A stretch of 64,000 bases of DNA from Mesorhizobium sp. WSM3859 (GCF_002295065.1 NZ_NSGG01000001.1:1-64000), one strand, 5' to 3'; shown: positions 1-7,822, counted from the first letter of the stretch. Notes: generated by a model from the letters alone, not told the origin. Numbers and translations: made by a program.

Positions 1-176
1 GGGGAATGGGTAGGGGCCTGATAGACGCCGGCCTCGGCGGGTCGATCCGCCGCGCAACGAACCCTATCGATCCCACGGAGGATCGTAATTCCGCGATCGC
101 GCCACTTTCCAATTACCTGCCTCGCCGGAACCGGACATGGCGGATACGCTTCGCCGACGAGGCTGCAACCGGTTGG
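1..176. other. left edge, no gene supported
   Basis: A forward open frame covers this stretch, but its translation is arginine- and proline-rich without recognisable motifs and has the look of a GC-rich shadow frame. I see nothing else here. Confidence 0.4.
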
Positions 177-404
177 TCAGGGTCGGTTCGAGGCCGGCTT
201 TCCCGCCGGCATCGCGGCCAGGCACTCCTCCAGCAGCCGAAGTCGCGCTTTTTGCCAGCGCAGCGTATGCGCAACCTCGTGCAGGTTACATCTTGCGTTC
301 GAATTGGCTGTCTCGATCAGCCCCCGCTCGAGCCGATCGATCTCGCTGCGCAACTGATGCGCCTCCGCCTCCCGCAGCCCTCTGATCCAACCTGCCCCAC
401 GCAT
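177..404 (-). CDS. small hypothetical protein, coiled-coil-like
   Basis: A 75-residue open frame. Residues 15-30 (EAHQLRSEIDRLERGL) and 46-65 have the leucine and charged-residue spacing of short amphipathic helices, so a small helical or coiled-coil protein is plausible. I recognise no family. It lies in a gene-poor accessory stretch upstream of a lone Tad pilus gene, with no partner on its strand nearby. The only support is a composition that looks more protein-like than the competing forward frames. Confidence 0.35.
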   Translation of the reverse strand: MRGAGWIRGLREAEAHQLRSEIDRLERGLIETANSNARCNLHEVAHTLRWQKARLRLLEECLAAMPAGKPASNRP

Positions 405-671
405 GGTTCCGGCACCAAAGCCGGCCCGATGCTCGCAGACAAAGGCTAATGAGATCGGTTTGCGGAATCTGGCATTTTAAACATCGCTAATATTACATCT
501 TCGAAATGATGGTCTGCGGCGGCGCACTCCGCCTTGGCGCCATGCTCAACGGGATTTCTGGCTGGCCGGCGGCGTAATGTTGGTCGGGCTTGAGAATGCG
601 AATGCCGCACTGCTCGGCGACCCCGGTGGACATCGCAGGGATGTGGAGCAGCGCGAATCAGCATGCTGGTT
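405..671. other. no clear gene; possible minus-strand remnant
   Basis: A 46-codon minus-strand frame at 493-633 (it begins MSTGVAEQCGIRILKPDQHY) reads like real protein. It has no recognisable family, and it could equally be the tail of a decayed gene. Nothing else is supported here. Confidence 0.2.
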
Positions 672-905
672 TTAGCGCGCCATCGGGTTCCAAACTATCA
701 GGGCGTCATCGGCCGCCCATGGGCAGGGCGTCCAGCCCTTCCGCTGCTCTGGCGTCGTCGCATGGCTCGTGAACTGGAGGTTCCGACCGTCACGGTAGGC
801 AGCACAGATCCAGCAGGCCATCCGACCGTCGCCCCCTGCGAATTCTTTCGACAGTCGCATGTCATGTGGCACAAAGGTCCGTAAGACCCTCTTGCTAAGG
901 TCCAA
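672..905 (-). CDS. CXXC microprotein, paralogue of the 8505-8690 protein
   Basis: A 77-residue protein of unknown function. Residues 31-34 form a CWIC pair. The segment GRNLQFTSHATTPEQRKGWT followed by PCP is nearly identical to the protein encoded at 8505-8690, where CHEC fills the same place. Two copies of a conserved small frame with a CXXC pair suggest a real metal-binding or redox-type microprotein, not chance. This copy continues 15 residues past the shared PCP motif (WAADDALIVWNPMAR); the other stops right after it. The start codon is uncertain. Confidence 0.45.
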   Translation of the reverse strand: MDLSKRVLRTFVPHDMRLSKEFAGGDGRMACWICAAYRDGRNLQFTSHATTPEQRKGWTPCPWAADDALIVWNPMAR

Positions 906-968
906 AATATAAGCTTATCCTAAAATTGCGAGGAATGTCAGCGGCACAGGGGCAAGGGGGTGGCTGCG

Positions 969-2489
969 ATGTTTCGGGGGATTCGTGCGTTTTGGAAGGA
1001 TCAACGCGGCGTCGCGCTGATCTTGTTATCCGTGATGCTGCCAGCAATCATCGGCTTTTCCTTGCTGGCGATTGACGCGAGCAGGGTCAACAACCTGCAC
1101 AACGATCTGCAGAAAGGCACCGACGCGCTCGCCTTGGCGGCCGCTGCAGAGCTGAACGGTAGATCGGATGCATGGACGCGAGCGGAGAACGCTCTGACAA
1201 ACCTCGTGGCCAACAGCACGCGTTTCTCCGATGGCGGAACGGTGCCGCTGACCACCGGAAACGGAAGCGTCACCGTAGACCCCACTTATGCCGCGTGCCG
1301 ATCGAAAGGGCAGGTATCGTGGTGCTTCCTTGGGAGTATCCCGGCGAACGACTCCTCGCCGATTACATCGGCCAACTACGCGGCGTCGGCCGTCGTAACA
1401 CGCTTCATCCAGGTTAAGGCGCAACCCGAAAGCTTCACCGCGCTCTTCCCCATATCGATCGTCTCGGGCAACTCAGCTAACAACAGTTTGACGGTCGGCG
1501 GCGTGTCTGTTGCTGGCTTCACCTCGGGCGTCTGCAACTACACGCCGGTCTTCATGTGCAATCCCTACGAGATGGTGAACGGCACCAATAGCGCGGGCGG
1601 CGCGACCCTCGAACAGGCCGTATCGGATCCGGCTGTCCATCGCCGCCTGATCGAACTGCGCATGGTGGGGAACAACGCCGCATACGGCCCGGGCAATTTC
1701 GGTTTCCTGGCGCCGCCCGATGGCGTTGGCAATGGCGCCCAGGCATTGGCGCAGACGATCGCGACATCAAGGCCGATCGGCTGCTATTCGGCACAAGGCG
1801 TCGACACAAAGACCGGCCAGAACAATGGCCCGGTGCAAGATGCCTTCAATGTTCGCTTCGGCATCAGCCCCAACGGCAATCACTTCAACAGCGCCGAGTA
1901 TGGGCCGGCCACCAACGTCCGCATGGGCGCATCGACTAGCGGCAAAGGCAACCAGTGCCCCGCCTACAATAAGCTCACGTTCAACGCGACGGGCAACATG
2001 GGCCTGCCCAACGACGCAACCACGCCGTATATGGGCGGGCGCATGGGCGATGGAAACTGGAATCTGTCCGGCTACTGGAGCACCAATTTCCAAAGCATTA
2101 CCTACCCATCTTCCTGGAATACGACAAAGCCGACCCGATACCAGGTCTACAAATACGAGATTGCAAACAACCTCGTTGGACACGCTTCCAATGGGGGCGA
2201 GGTCGGAACTCCGCCAAATGCCTGCCTTGCACCGGTTACGACCGTTGATCGACGGCTGCTCTACGGAGCAATCCTCAACTGCAACGCACTGCAGGCGGCA
2301 GGCAACAATCTCAATGGCAACAGCACCAACCTTCCTGTCGAAGCCTTTGCCAGCTTCTTCATCACCCAGCCTGTCTCGGGCGCCAACAACGGAGGGTCTG
2401 TCTTCGTCGAACTCGTCGACATTACCGGCCGCGGGGGATCAGGAACGCTGGACAATTTCCTGCGCGACGAAGCTCAGCTCTATCGCTAG
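969..2489 (+). CDS. TadG-like Flp pilus assembly protein
   Basis: A 506-residue protein of the TadE/TadG type, which anchors the Flp (Tad) pilus machine in the inner membrane and projects a large domain into the periplasm. Residues 1-55 carry the family pattern: a short basic lead, DQRGVALILLSVMLPAIIGF as one transmembrane helix, then IDASRVNNLHNDLQKGTDAL. The rest is Asn/Gly/Thr-rich with several cysteines, typical of the exported part. ATG 969 is preferred over GTG 960 because a GGGGG-type ribosome site precedes it. No other tad/cpa genes lie nearby, so it works with a locus elsewhere or is an orphan. Confidence 0.8.
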   Translation: MFRGIRAFWKDQRGVALILLSVMLPAIIGFSLLAIDASRVNNLHNDLQKGTDALALAAAAELNGRSDAWTRAENALTNLVANSTRFSDGGTVPLTTGNGSVTVDPTYAACRSKGQVSWCFLGSIPANDSSPITSANYAASAVVTRFIQVKAQPESFTALFPISIVSGNSANNSLTVGGVSVAGFTSGVCNYTPVFMCNPYEMVNGTNSAGGATLEQAVSDPAVHRRLIELRMVGNNAAYGPGNFGFLAPPDGVGNGAQALAQTIATSRPIGCYSAQGVDTKTGQNNGPVQDAFNVRFGISPNGNHFNSAEYGPATNVRMGASTSGKGNQCPAYNKLTFNATGNMGLPNDATTPYMGGRMGDGNWNLSGYWSTNFQSITYPSSWNTTKPTRYQVYKYEIANNLVGHASNGGEVGTPPNACLAPVTTVDRRLLYGAILNCNALQAAGNNLNGNSTNLPVEAFASFFITQPVSGANNGGSVFVELVDITGRGGSGTLDNFLRDEAQLYR

Positions 2490-2638
2490 GGGCGAACGCA
2501 GAACTGTTGGGAACCGGGATATCTCGGTTGCGGTGGTCGTCCCCGTCCACGCCAGCCTAATATTAGCAGTTTCTTGTATTATGGCGCCGACGGGAGCATA
2601 ATTCCATCAGCGTACGAGGAGCTTTGAGGGAGAGTTCC

Positions 2639-2809
2639 ATGCGACCGATCCTTCTGATCGTCGCCGCTGTCGCTGCGTTCTTCGTCTGGGACCGGCTTGC
2701 CAATGACGGGCGCTTGTTGGCCGGAATAGAATCTAGCTGGACGCAAGCGACTGACTTCGCGAGCGGCAACGGTATCCAGATCACGCTCCACGACTTTACC
2801 GAACGGTGA
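2639..2809 (+). CDS. small single-pass membrane protein
   Basis: A 56-residue protein whose first 20 residues (MRPILLIVAAVAAFFVWDRL) form one hydrophobic helix, followed by a short polar tail. An in-frame upstream start at 2624 exists, but ATG 2639 has a GAGGGAGAG ribosome site at the right distance. It sits 150 bp after the TadG-like gene on the same strand, and a second tiny membrane protein follows. The function is unknown; the arrangement suggests a short operon. Confidence 0.5.
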   Translation: MRPILLIVAAVAAFFVWDRLANDGRLLAGIESSWTQATDFASGNGIQITLHDFTER

Positions 2810-2852
2810 TGAACTAGGTCACCGACAAAACCAACCTGAAGAGGAATTCATC

Positions 2853-3026
2853 ATGGAGTCTTGCTATCTGCCAAGTGCCATATGCGGCCTGTCGGTTTTC
2901 GCCTATCTCGCGTTCTCGTTCGCCGTCCTGGCTCCCCTGGCCATCGCACGCTTGAGGCAGCTGAATAAGCACCGCCGCGATAGGAGTGAAGGTTCCATGG
3001 TAATTGGACTGCTACAGCCCGCCTGA
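2853..3026 (+). CDS. 57-residue membrane peptide
   Basis: ATG 2853 follows a GAAGAGGAA ribosome site. The frame begins MESCYLPSAICGLSVFAYLA and continues through a hydrophobic stretch to about residue 32, then a basic tail (RLRQLNKHRRDRS). This is one membrane helix with a positive cytoplasmic end. It lies 43 bp after the preceding small membrane gene. The family is unknown. The good ribosome site and the helix-plus-basic-tail layout argue for a real gene. Confidence 0.45.
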   Translation: MESCYLPSAICGLSVFAYLAFSFAVLAPLAIARLRQLNKHRRDRSEGSMVIGLLQPA

Positions 3027-3081
3027 GTGATCCTGCAACACGTTTCCGGGCTTCATCCCAGCAGCGCCATTGCCGCGATGG

Positions 3082-3392
3082 TCAAGGCGCCTTCACCCTC
3101 GGGACGATGGTCAACCGGGTGTAGCGCTTGCCGCCGATGTATTCGACCTTGCCGGACCGCGCGGTCGTGGTGATGAAAGGGATCGTGATCAATGAAGTCG
3201 TCCAAATCGACCTGGTTGAAATTCGCTTCCGGCTCGTTGCTCTCTTCGAGCGTGAAGCCGTAGAGCGACGCGTCGGCGTCGGCGCGACAGATGCAGGCGA
3301 TGGTGTATGTCGAAGCCGTCCAAATCGATGATGGCGCCGACGATGTCTCGGTCGGGGCTCGGCAAAGGTGGAATAACCACTCGGATATCCAT
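3082..3392 (-). pseudogene. hypothetical gene broken by two frameshifts
   Basis: Three consecutive minus-strand frames together make a sensible protein of about 103 residues. It starts MDIRVVIPPLPSPDRDIVGA, switches frame near 3305 into CICRADADASLYGFTLEESN, and switches again near 3180 into TTTARSGKVEYIGGKRYTRL, ending IVPRVKAP at a stop at 3082-3084. No single frame covers it. It is a decayed gene of unknown family, or two sequencing errors. It lies next to an integrase remnant, in keeping with a degraded mobile element. Confidence 0.5.
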
Positions 3393-3529
3393 CGCGGGAT
3401 CCTCTCTCTCAAGCACGCGGATAGATGACCCGCCCATGTTCGCTCACCCTCGTCCCGGTCGGGCTGCCCGCCAAGCCGTATCGATCCCTCACCGGGCGGA
3501 CCAACGGCGGAAGATCAGCCCGTTGCTGA

Positions 3530-3712
3530 ACTGGGCCGGCGAGAAGCGCTTGGCGCGCTGGTGGCCTCGACGTGGTTGCAATTAGCCGCCGGCTAGGGCA
3601 TGCCTCGCCCATGGTCACGCTGTCGGTCTACGCCCATTTGTTCAAGAAGTCGGACGAAGGCGCAGCAGCGGCGATTGAAGCTGCGATGAGAACGGGCGTG
3701 GAACAGCAATGA
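3530..3712 (+). pseudogene. C-terminal remnant of a tyrosine recombinase (integrase)
   Basis: The frame ending at TGA 3710-3712 reads GGLDVVAISRRLGHASPMVT then LSVYAHLFKKSDEGAAAAIE. This is the usual tail of phage and island integrases: the conserved LGH box and the nucleophilic Tyr in VYAH. An in-frame stop lies at 3527-3529 and nothing recognisable precedes it, so the N-terminal and most of the catalytic domain are gone. The fragment stops 81 bp before tRNA-Leu on the same strand, marking a former integration site. Confidence 0.7.
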
Positions 3713-3793
3713 AGGGCATTCGGTGCCAAAACGGTGCCAAATCCACCCAAAGGGCTAGACCGGAATCGCCTTAAGTGCTTGAAATTGCGGCGC

Positions 3794-3879
3794 GCGGACG
3801 TGGCGGAATTGGTAGACGCAAGGGACTTAAAATCCCTCGATCTCTGATCGTACGGGTTCGATTCCCGTCGTCCGCACCA
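3794..3879 (+). tRNA. tRNA-Leu (anticodon TAA)
   Basis: Acceptor arms GCGGACG and CGTCCGC pair fully. The anticodon arm AGGGA/TCCCT encloses the loop CTTAAAA with anticodon TAA. A long variable arm and a GGTTCGATTCC T-loop region follow, with CCA encoded at 3877-3879. At 86 nt with a long variable arm it is a class II tRNA reading the UUA codon. An integrase remnant lies just upstream and accessory genes follow, so it is a likely attachment-site tRNA. Confidence 0.95.
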
Positions 3880-4101
3880 TGTTGAAATTGTTCATTTATT
3901 CGAATTATACCGTTACGGCAGGCTACCCCGGAAAATCTGGATGTGGGTAGCCGTACGGGTAGCCAAAGATATGAAGAACCCTTCCGGAGGGCGGCGCCGC
4001 AGAGCCAATTTGAGAGACCCGGCGTCCTCTCTACCTCAACATCAGCCCGAGATATTTGCTTTTCAGCGGACTGTGCTGAATACTGTTGCCAGGGGAAGGC
4101 A

Positions 4102-4659
4102 ATGGGCACAAATCCAAAGTATAGCGAGGCAATGGCCGAACTTGCGGCCATGAGAGCACGGGGCGATGTCGACCAGAGCGAATTTGAGGCTGCGCGTGAC
4201 AAGCTGCGGGATCGCTATGGGGTAGCAGATCAGCCTTCGCCCGATCGTCCGCGAGTTGCAGCTTCGAACAAGGCCGACGGTGGGAAGGCCCAAAAGCTAA
4301 TTGCTTGGATCATCACGGGGTTGATAGCGTATGCGCTCCTGAAGGCTTGTTCGACGTCCGATCATCGTCAGGCCGTCGACGACGTGGCTGTGAAAAAGCC
4401 GGATAATGGCCTGCAGTGCTTTAGTGCCTGGGACGGATCGAGCCGTGAGCTTGTTCGTATGGTCACTGAGCGGCTTCGTGATCCAGACTCCTTCAAGCAC
4501 GTCGAGACAAAGACCTCCGAGCCCAAGAACGGACGCCGGACCGTGCTCATGGAGTATCGAGCGAAGAATGGCTTTGGCGGCTACAATGTGGGCTACGCAA
4601 CAGGCGAGATGAATATCTCCACCTGCGCAATCACGGACTTTAGTTTGGTGGGGCAATAG
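4102..4659 (+). CDS. SHOCT-like domain membrane protein
   Basis: A 185-residue protein. Residues 6-40 (MAELAAMRARGDVDQSEFEA and following) match the SHOCT pattern, a short helical oligomerisation module. One transmembrane helix follows at about residues 66-84 (LIAWIITGLIAYALLKAC). The C-terminal half contains LVRMVTERLRDPDSFKHVET and a YNVGYATGEMNISTC segment, a layout I associate with small phage-borne proteins but cannot name. ATG 4102 has the ribosome site AGGGGAAGG; a longer frame from 3943 would begin in noncoding DNA beside the tRNA. It is probably island cargo. Confidence 0.65.
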   Translation: MGTNPKYSEAMAELAAMRARGDVDQSEFEAARDKLRDRYGVADQPSPDRPRVAASNKADGGKAQKLIAWIITGLIAYALLKACSTSDHRQAVDDVAVKKPDNGLQCFSAWDGSSRELVRMVTERLRDPDSFKHVETKTSEPKNGRRTVLMEYRAKNGFGGYNVGYATGEMNISTCAITDFSLVGQ

Positions 4660-4788
4660 AAAAGGCCCGGAAGCCGCAGCGTCCTAGTCAATTGCGGAGC
4701 AAACTCACCTACTTCCAATGGATGTGCCGGTGCCCCCAAACCTCCAAATTGATCGAACGGGCCCTGTCCTCTTAGGCTGCCAAAAACA

Positions 4789-4863
4789 GCGCTCGTAGCT
4801 CAAGTCAGGACAGAGCGGGACCCTCCCGGGCAGATGAAGGTTCGAGCCCTGCCGAGTGCACCA
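4789..4863 (+). pseudogene. degenerate tRNA (tRNA-Arg-like relic)
   Basis: Acceptor arms GCGCTCG and CGAGTGC pair over seven positions with one G-T. The D-stem GCTC/GAGC is intact, TTCGAGC fits a T-loop, and CCA is encoded at 4861-4863. The anticodon arm cannot form: only one of five pairs closes around the single candidate U33, and the T-stem has a mismatch. Ends and D-arm resemble alphaproteobacterial tRNA-Arg. I read it as a decayed or recombined tRNA, perhaps an old attachment site. Confidence 0.5.
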
Positions 4864-4928
4864 AATCTTCTTTGGCAAGAAAAAGCCCGGCCACCTGAGC
4901 AGCCGGGCCAAATACCCCTGGGAAGTTT

Positions 4929-5642
4929 TCAGAACCCCTTCGCCTCCCAATAGCGCGTGCGACCGTCCGCCCTGCCGACATCGGCCTGTGATAACGGCCC
5001 GGTATAGCCCGGCACCGTGACCACCGGCCCTACGATGGTCAGGGACGGCTCTGGACGCCTGCAACGGCCGTTGCGGAGCATTTGCCTCGCCATGTCGACA
5101 CCTTCGCCAGTGAAGCCGCCGCAGCCGTAATCCGGGCTGTCCTCGACGTCGACCATTGCCGCCGTGCCGGCTCCGGAATCGGGATTGCTCCAGCCCAGCC
5201 ACGGCTCGTCGTCGTCCCGCCCGTCATGCGGCTCGTCGAGGATATCCCCGCCGTGCTCGTTCTCTTCCTCAACGTCCTCGCACCAATGCCCGCCCTTTGC
5301 CCAGCTAGGGGTCGCAGAGGCGTCGCGCTCGTCGCCGTTGGGTTCGGTGTCACTGTCGGGCTCTAGATCGTCCCGCGGGCCTTCCAGATCGTCGCATGAG
5401 CCCATCACACCGTCCGCAGACCAACCGAGCGAAGGTTCAAGGTCGGCGCCGTCCTCGATGTCTGGATCCGGCGACAAGTCGTCGAGCATATCGATAAGCG
5501 CGGCGATCGAGAGTGACAGCGCCTTCCGGCTGCTGCGGTCTATCTGGAGCGTCAAGAGGTCGGTTTCGGCTGAACGCTCAGGCTGAGCGATTTGCGCAGC
5601 GACGTAGGCCTCGCCCTTCTTGGTGAGTTGGAGGTCATCCAT
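4929..5642 (-). CDS. acidic hypothetical protein with LGW repeats
   Basis: A 237-residue protein of unknown function. Residues 1-45 form a helical head (DDLQLTKKGEAYVAAQIAQP), and residues 46-165 are strongly acidic and disordered-looking. Two related motifs, EPSLGWSADGVMG and DEPWLGWSNPDSG, recur inside the acidic part, and a shorter Cys/Gly-rich section precedes the C-terminal tail. ATG 5642 overlaps the end of the upstream gene by eight bases, so translation may be coupled; an upstream start at 5678 would lie deeper inside that gene. Similar LGW proteins are, to my knowledge, common uncharacterised accessory genes in rhizobia. Confidence 0.6.
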   Translation of the reverse strand: MDDLQLTKKGEAYVAAQIAQPERSAETDLLTLQIDRSSRKALSLSIAALIDMLDDLSPDPDIEDGADLEPSLGWSADGVMGSCDDLEGPRDDLEPDSDTEPNGDERDASATPSWAKGGHWCEDVEEENEHGGDILDEPHDGRDDDEPWLGWSNPDSGAGTAAMVDVEDSPDYGCGGFTGEGVDMARQMLRNGRCRRPEPSLTIVGPVVTVPGYTGPLSQADVGRADGRTRYWEAKGF

Positions 5643-5793
5643 TGAGGTCGGCCTCCAGATTGTCGATTGCACGGGCACCAGCGGCGTGCAGGGCGTTGGA
5701 GGCCTTCAGGAGCCACAAGGCGAGGCTTGCGCGTCCTAGGCGCGTACGGAGGCTCGCTGCGGCCAGCAGAAGCGCAATGGCGGCGTAGGTCAT
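5635..5793 (-). CDS. small membrane protein upstream of the LGW protein
   Basis: A 52-residue protein starting MTYAAIALLLAAASLRTRLG: one hydrophobic helix, then a basic and amphipathic tail ending IDNLEADLNG. The frame extends upstream to 5901, giving 88 residues, but the added part lacks protein character and would overlap the shared promoter region. Its stop codon overlaps the ATG of the acidic LGW protein, so the two form an operon. The function is unknown. Confidence 0.45.
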   Translation of the reverse strand: MTYAAIALLLAAASLRTRLGRASLALWLLKASNALHAAGARAIDNLEADLNG

Positions 5794-5901
5794 GACAACC
5801 TCCGCTGCACAAGCAGGACGCGGCCAGAAAAGCGGCCGAGGATCAACTATCCGGTCAGCGGGCATAGCTCCGCCGGCTGCCGGAACATGGGTGTTCGGCA
5901 T

Positions 5902-5992
5902 CGTGTTGCTCCAAGTTGTAAGAACGTTGCACTAATGGTATAAGACTACACGATAATAACAGTCAACATTTTTGATATAAGGTTGCATCAAA
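5902..5992. promoter_or_regulatory. divergent AT-rich control region
   Basis: This AT-rich gap lies between the minus-strand operon and the XRE regulator. It holds two similar blocks, GGTATAAGA and GATATAAGG, each near a GTTGCAC or GTTGCAT copy, so tandem operator half-sites overlapping -10 elements are plausible. XRE proteins usually repress such divergent regions. No mapped promoter exists. Confidence 0.35.
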
Positions 5993-6226
5993 TTGTCAGT
6001 TTCGCCTGCGCAGTGCCGGGCTGGTCGAGCGCTTATCGGCTGGTCTCAAGATCAGCTCGCCGCGGCGTCCAAAGTCGCGAAGGCCACCATTGCTAACTTC
6101 GAGGCTGGCAAGCGCGCTCCCTATGATCGAACGCTTGAAGACATGCGCCGAGCCCTGGAAGCAGCCGGTGTCGAATTCATTCCCGAGAACGGCGGCGGCG
6201 CCGGCGTGAGGCTGAGGAAGGTGTGA
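5993..6226 (+). CDS. XRE-family HTH transcriptional regulator
   Basis: A 77-residue single-domain DNA-binding protein. Residues 7-60 carry the Cro/CI-type helix-turn-helix: CRAGRALIGWSQDQLAAASK, then VAKATIANFEAGKRAP as the recognition part. It starts with TTG at 5993; no ATG lies at a better place, and the family usually begins just before the conserved SPAQCRAGRAL segment. It faces away from the small membrane/LGW operon and probably controls that operon and itself, as phage-type regulators do. Confidence 0.8.
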   Translation: MSVSPAQCRAGRALIGWSQDQLAAASKVAKATIANFEAGKRAPYDRTLEDMRRALEAAGVEFIPENGGGAGVRLRKV

Positions 6227-6378
6227 GCTGCCGCAGCTTCCGAAAGTAATAGCCACATATATCTGCCTGGATATTCCACTGTGCAAAGCTGGCCGGGTTT
6301 ACCGAAAGTAGCGCTTCCTCTTGCAGAAATATTCGCTTTAAGAGATGTTTAACCCTAAGCCGTGGGAGGGCTGGGGGT

Positions 6379-6873
6379 ATGAGAGTAAAGGGGTTGATGG
6401 CACTTTGTGCTACTGCCGCGCTGTGCGGCTGTCAGACAAGCAATCAAGCCGATTACGTACAGATTGGATATGGGCCGAGTTTCGACGTCGCCCATGCTCA
6501 ATGCGAGATGCAAAAGGGCTCTGTAGACCAGGGCTATCTTGCTATCGGATCGCCGGGCTTTGTTGCGGGAACCGGAATAGGCAATGCCCTCGGCAACTTG
6601 GCTCGCGAAGATCAATACATGAAAAACTGCCTCATCCTAAACGGATGGAAACGGGCGCCGCATGGCCAGGGAGCCGCCGCTGCCGCTGCGGAAGCCGCCG
6701 GCAAATCGCCGACGCCATACGGGATCGCGCGTGCACCCGGGAGCTGGATCAACACGGGTATGTTGGACTGGTCTGACGCCAACAAAAAATGCGTGGCAGG
6801 TGACAAAGCAGCGTGCGCCACTCGCGCCAGTCTTGGTGCGAAGCTCAGAGCGTCTGGCATCAACCCGTCTTAG
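6379..6873 (+). CDS. putative lipoprotein
   Basis: A 164-residue protein with a lipoprotein signal: MRVKGLMALCATAALCGC, where Cys18 would carry the lipid. The mature part starts with a tyrosine-rich segment (ADYVQIGYGPSFDVAHAQCE), then a Gly-rich hydrophobic stretch (PGFVAGTGIGNALGNL) that could insert in or pack against membrane. Four more cysteines follow. Small entry-type phage lipoproteins share the general layout, but I recognise no family. It heads a same-strand run with the DUF4236 protein and a membrane protein. Confidence 0.6.
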   Translation: MRVKGLMALCATAALCGCQTSNQADYVQIGYGPSFDVAHAQCEMQKGSVDQGYLAIGSPGFVAGTGIGNALGNLAREDQYMKNCLILNGWKRAPHGQGAAAAAAEAAGKSPTPYGIARAPGSWINTGMLDWSDANKKCVAGDKAACATRASLGAKLRASGINPS

Positions 6874-6914
6874 GGAACGGGATTATCTGACCTGTTAAGA
6901 AAGGGGGCGACGTC

Positions 6915-7253
6915 ATGGGGTGGCGTTTTCGTAAGTCAATCCGGCTTGTGCCGGGTGTCCGGCTGAATGTTGGCAAGAGGGGTGTCAGCGTCACAGCCGG
7001 GCCGCGCGGATTCAAAACAACAGTCGGAACGTCGGGGCGCACGACAACGGTCGGCATCCCCGGCACGGGGATCTCGCATACGTCACGCAAGAGCAGAAGC
7101 CGCAAGGCCGAAGCGGCATCGCCGCAGGTCGCGGCGCTCGCCAGTGTCGAGACGGTGTCCGAAACGGCGCCGAGGTCGCCAGGAAGACGCTGGGTAGGAT
7201 GGGCGATCTTGCTGTTCATCAGCTACTGCCTGTGGGCGCGGTATTCCGGATAG
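6915..7253 (+). CDS. DUF4236 domain protein with C-terminal membrane anchor
   Basis: A 112-residue protein. Residues 1-55 match DUF4236: MGWRFRKSIRLVPGVRLNVG, then GVSVTAGPRGFKTTVGTSGR and a TTTVGIPGTGISHTSR hairpin, a short beta-rich domain of unknown role. A basic linker follows, and one helix (WVGWAILLFISYCLW, about residues 92-107) anchors the C-terminus. DUF4236 proteins are scattered on phages and islands, which fits the setting. It starts 41 bp after the lipoprotein gene and is probably co-transcribed. Confidence 0.8.
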   Translation: MGWRFRKSIRLVPGVRLNVGKRGVSVTAGPRGFKTTVGTSGRTTTVGIPGTGISHTSRKSRSRKAEAASPQVAALASVETVSETAPRSPGRRWVGWAILLFISYCLWARYSG

Positions 7254-7309
7254 ACGTGAGGGCGCCCGTGAAAATCGAAATTCACTTATGAGGCCGCGTA
7301 GGTGCCTTC

Positions 7310-7786
7310 ATGTTCATCTGCGGGCCAATCGTCAGTGGACTCGGCTATTTTTGGCTGATGAATGAACTATCGCGCGGATACCCTCAGATCGGCGGCCCGC
7401 TCCTCGTCCAAGCGGCCGGCGCGATCGTGTTCCTGTTGGGTTGCGTCATGATGTTGGTCGGTCGGACATATCGACATATGGCCGCTCTGTGTGCTTATGC
7501 GTTGATGCTTTCCCCAGCCCACTCAGAGCCGGCCAAGACCCCTATAGCCCGCTGCACAAGCTTCCTGCGCGTGTTCGTGCTCCCCCGTCATTATGGAGCG
7601 CTGAAATACCGCCTCATCAAGTCGACACAGCATGGAGATCCGCCGAGTGTGACGATCGAGTTCGAGACGCGTAACAAACTGCGTGCTCCAGGGCGATCAA
7701 TCGGCACCTGCGAGTTCGACCGAGATCGGCGTCATATCAGTTTCTATACCTTCGACGGACAGCGCAGCCAGATCATCTACGATTAG
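7310..7786 (+). CDS. hypothetical membrane protein
   Basis: A 158-residue protein with two N-terminal hydrophobic helices (residues 1-19, and about 28-50 with LLVQAAGAIVFLLGCVMMLV) and a weaker third near 57-68. A soluble domain of about 90 residues follows, rich in basic and aromatic residues (KYRLIKSTQHGDPPSVTIEF). I do not recognise the family. It follows the DUF4236 gene by 56 bp on the same strand. Its topology suggests an inner-membrane protein with a cytoplasmic or periplasmic sensing tail. Confidence 0.5.
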   Translation: MFICGPIVSGLGYFWLMNELSRGYPQIGGPLLVQAAGAIVFLLGCVMMLVGRTYRHMAALCAYALMLSPAHSEPAKTPIARCTSFLRVFVLPRHYGALKYRLIKSTQHGDPPSVTIEFETRNKLRAPGRSIGTCEFDRDRRHISFYTFDGQRSQIIYD

Positions 7787-7822
7787 CGAGCCCGCCAGCG
7801 CGCGTTCCCTCTCGCCGCTGTC

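Noticed and set aside
3943..4101. N-terminal extension of the SHOCT-like protein
   Set aside because: The frame is open, but the start at 4102 has a strong ribosome site and the extension reads like noncoding sequence next to the tRNA.
3771..4202. Minus-strand frame of 143 codons across tRNA-Leu
   Set aside because: Its end translates the tRNA backwards (DDGNRTRTIRDRGILSPLRL), a well-known artefact of tRNA genes.
4705..5202. Minus-strand frame of 165 codons
   Set aside because: It reads through the tRNA-like relic (CTRQGSNLHLPGRVPL) and runs antiparallel frame-shifted through the LGW gene.
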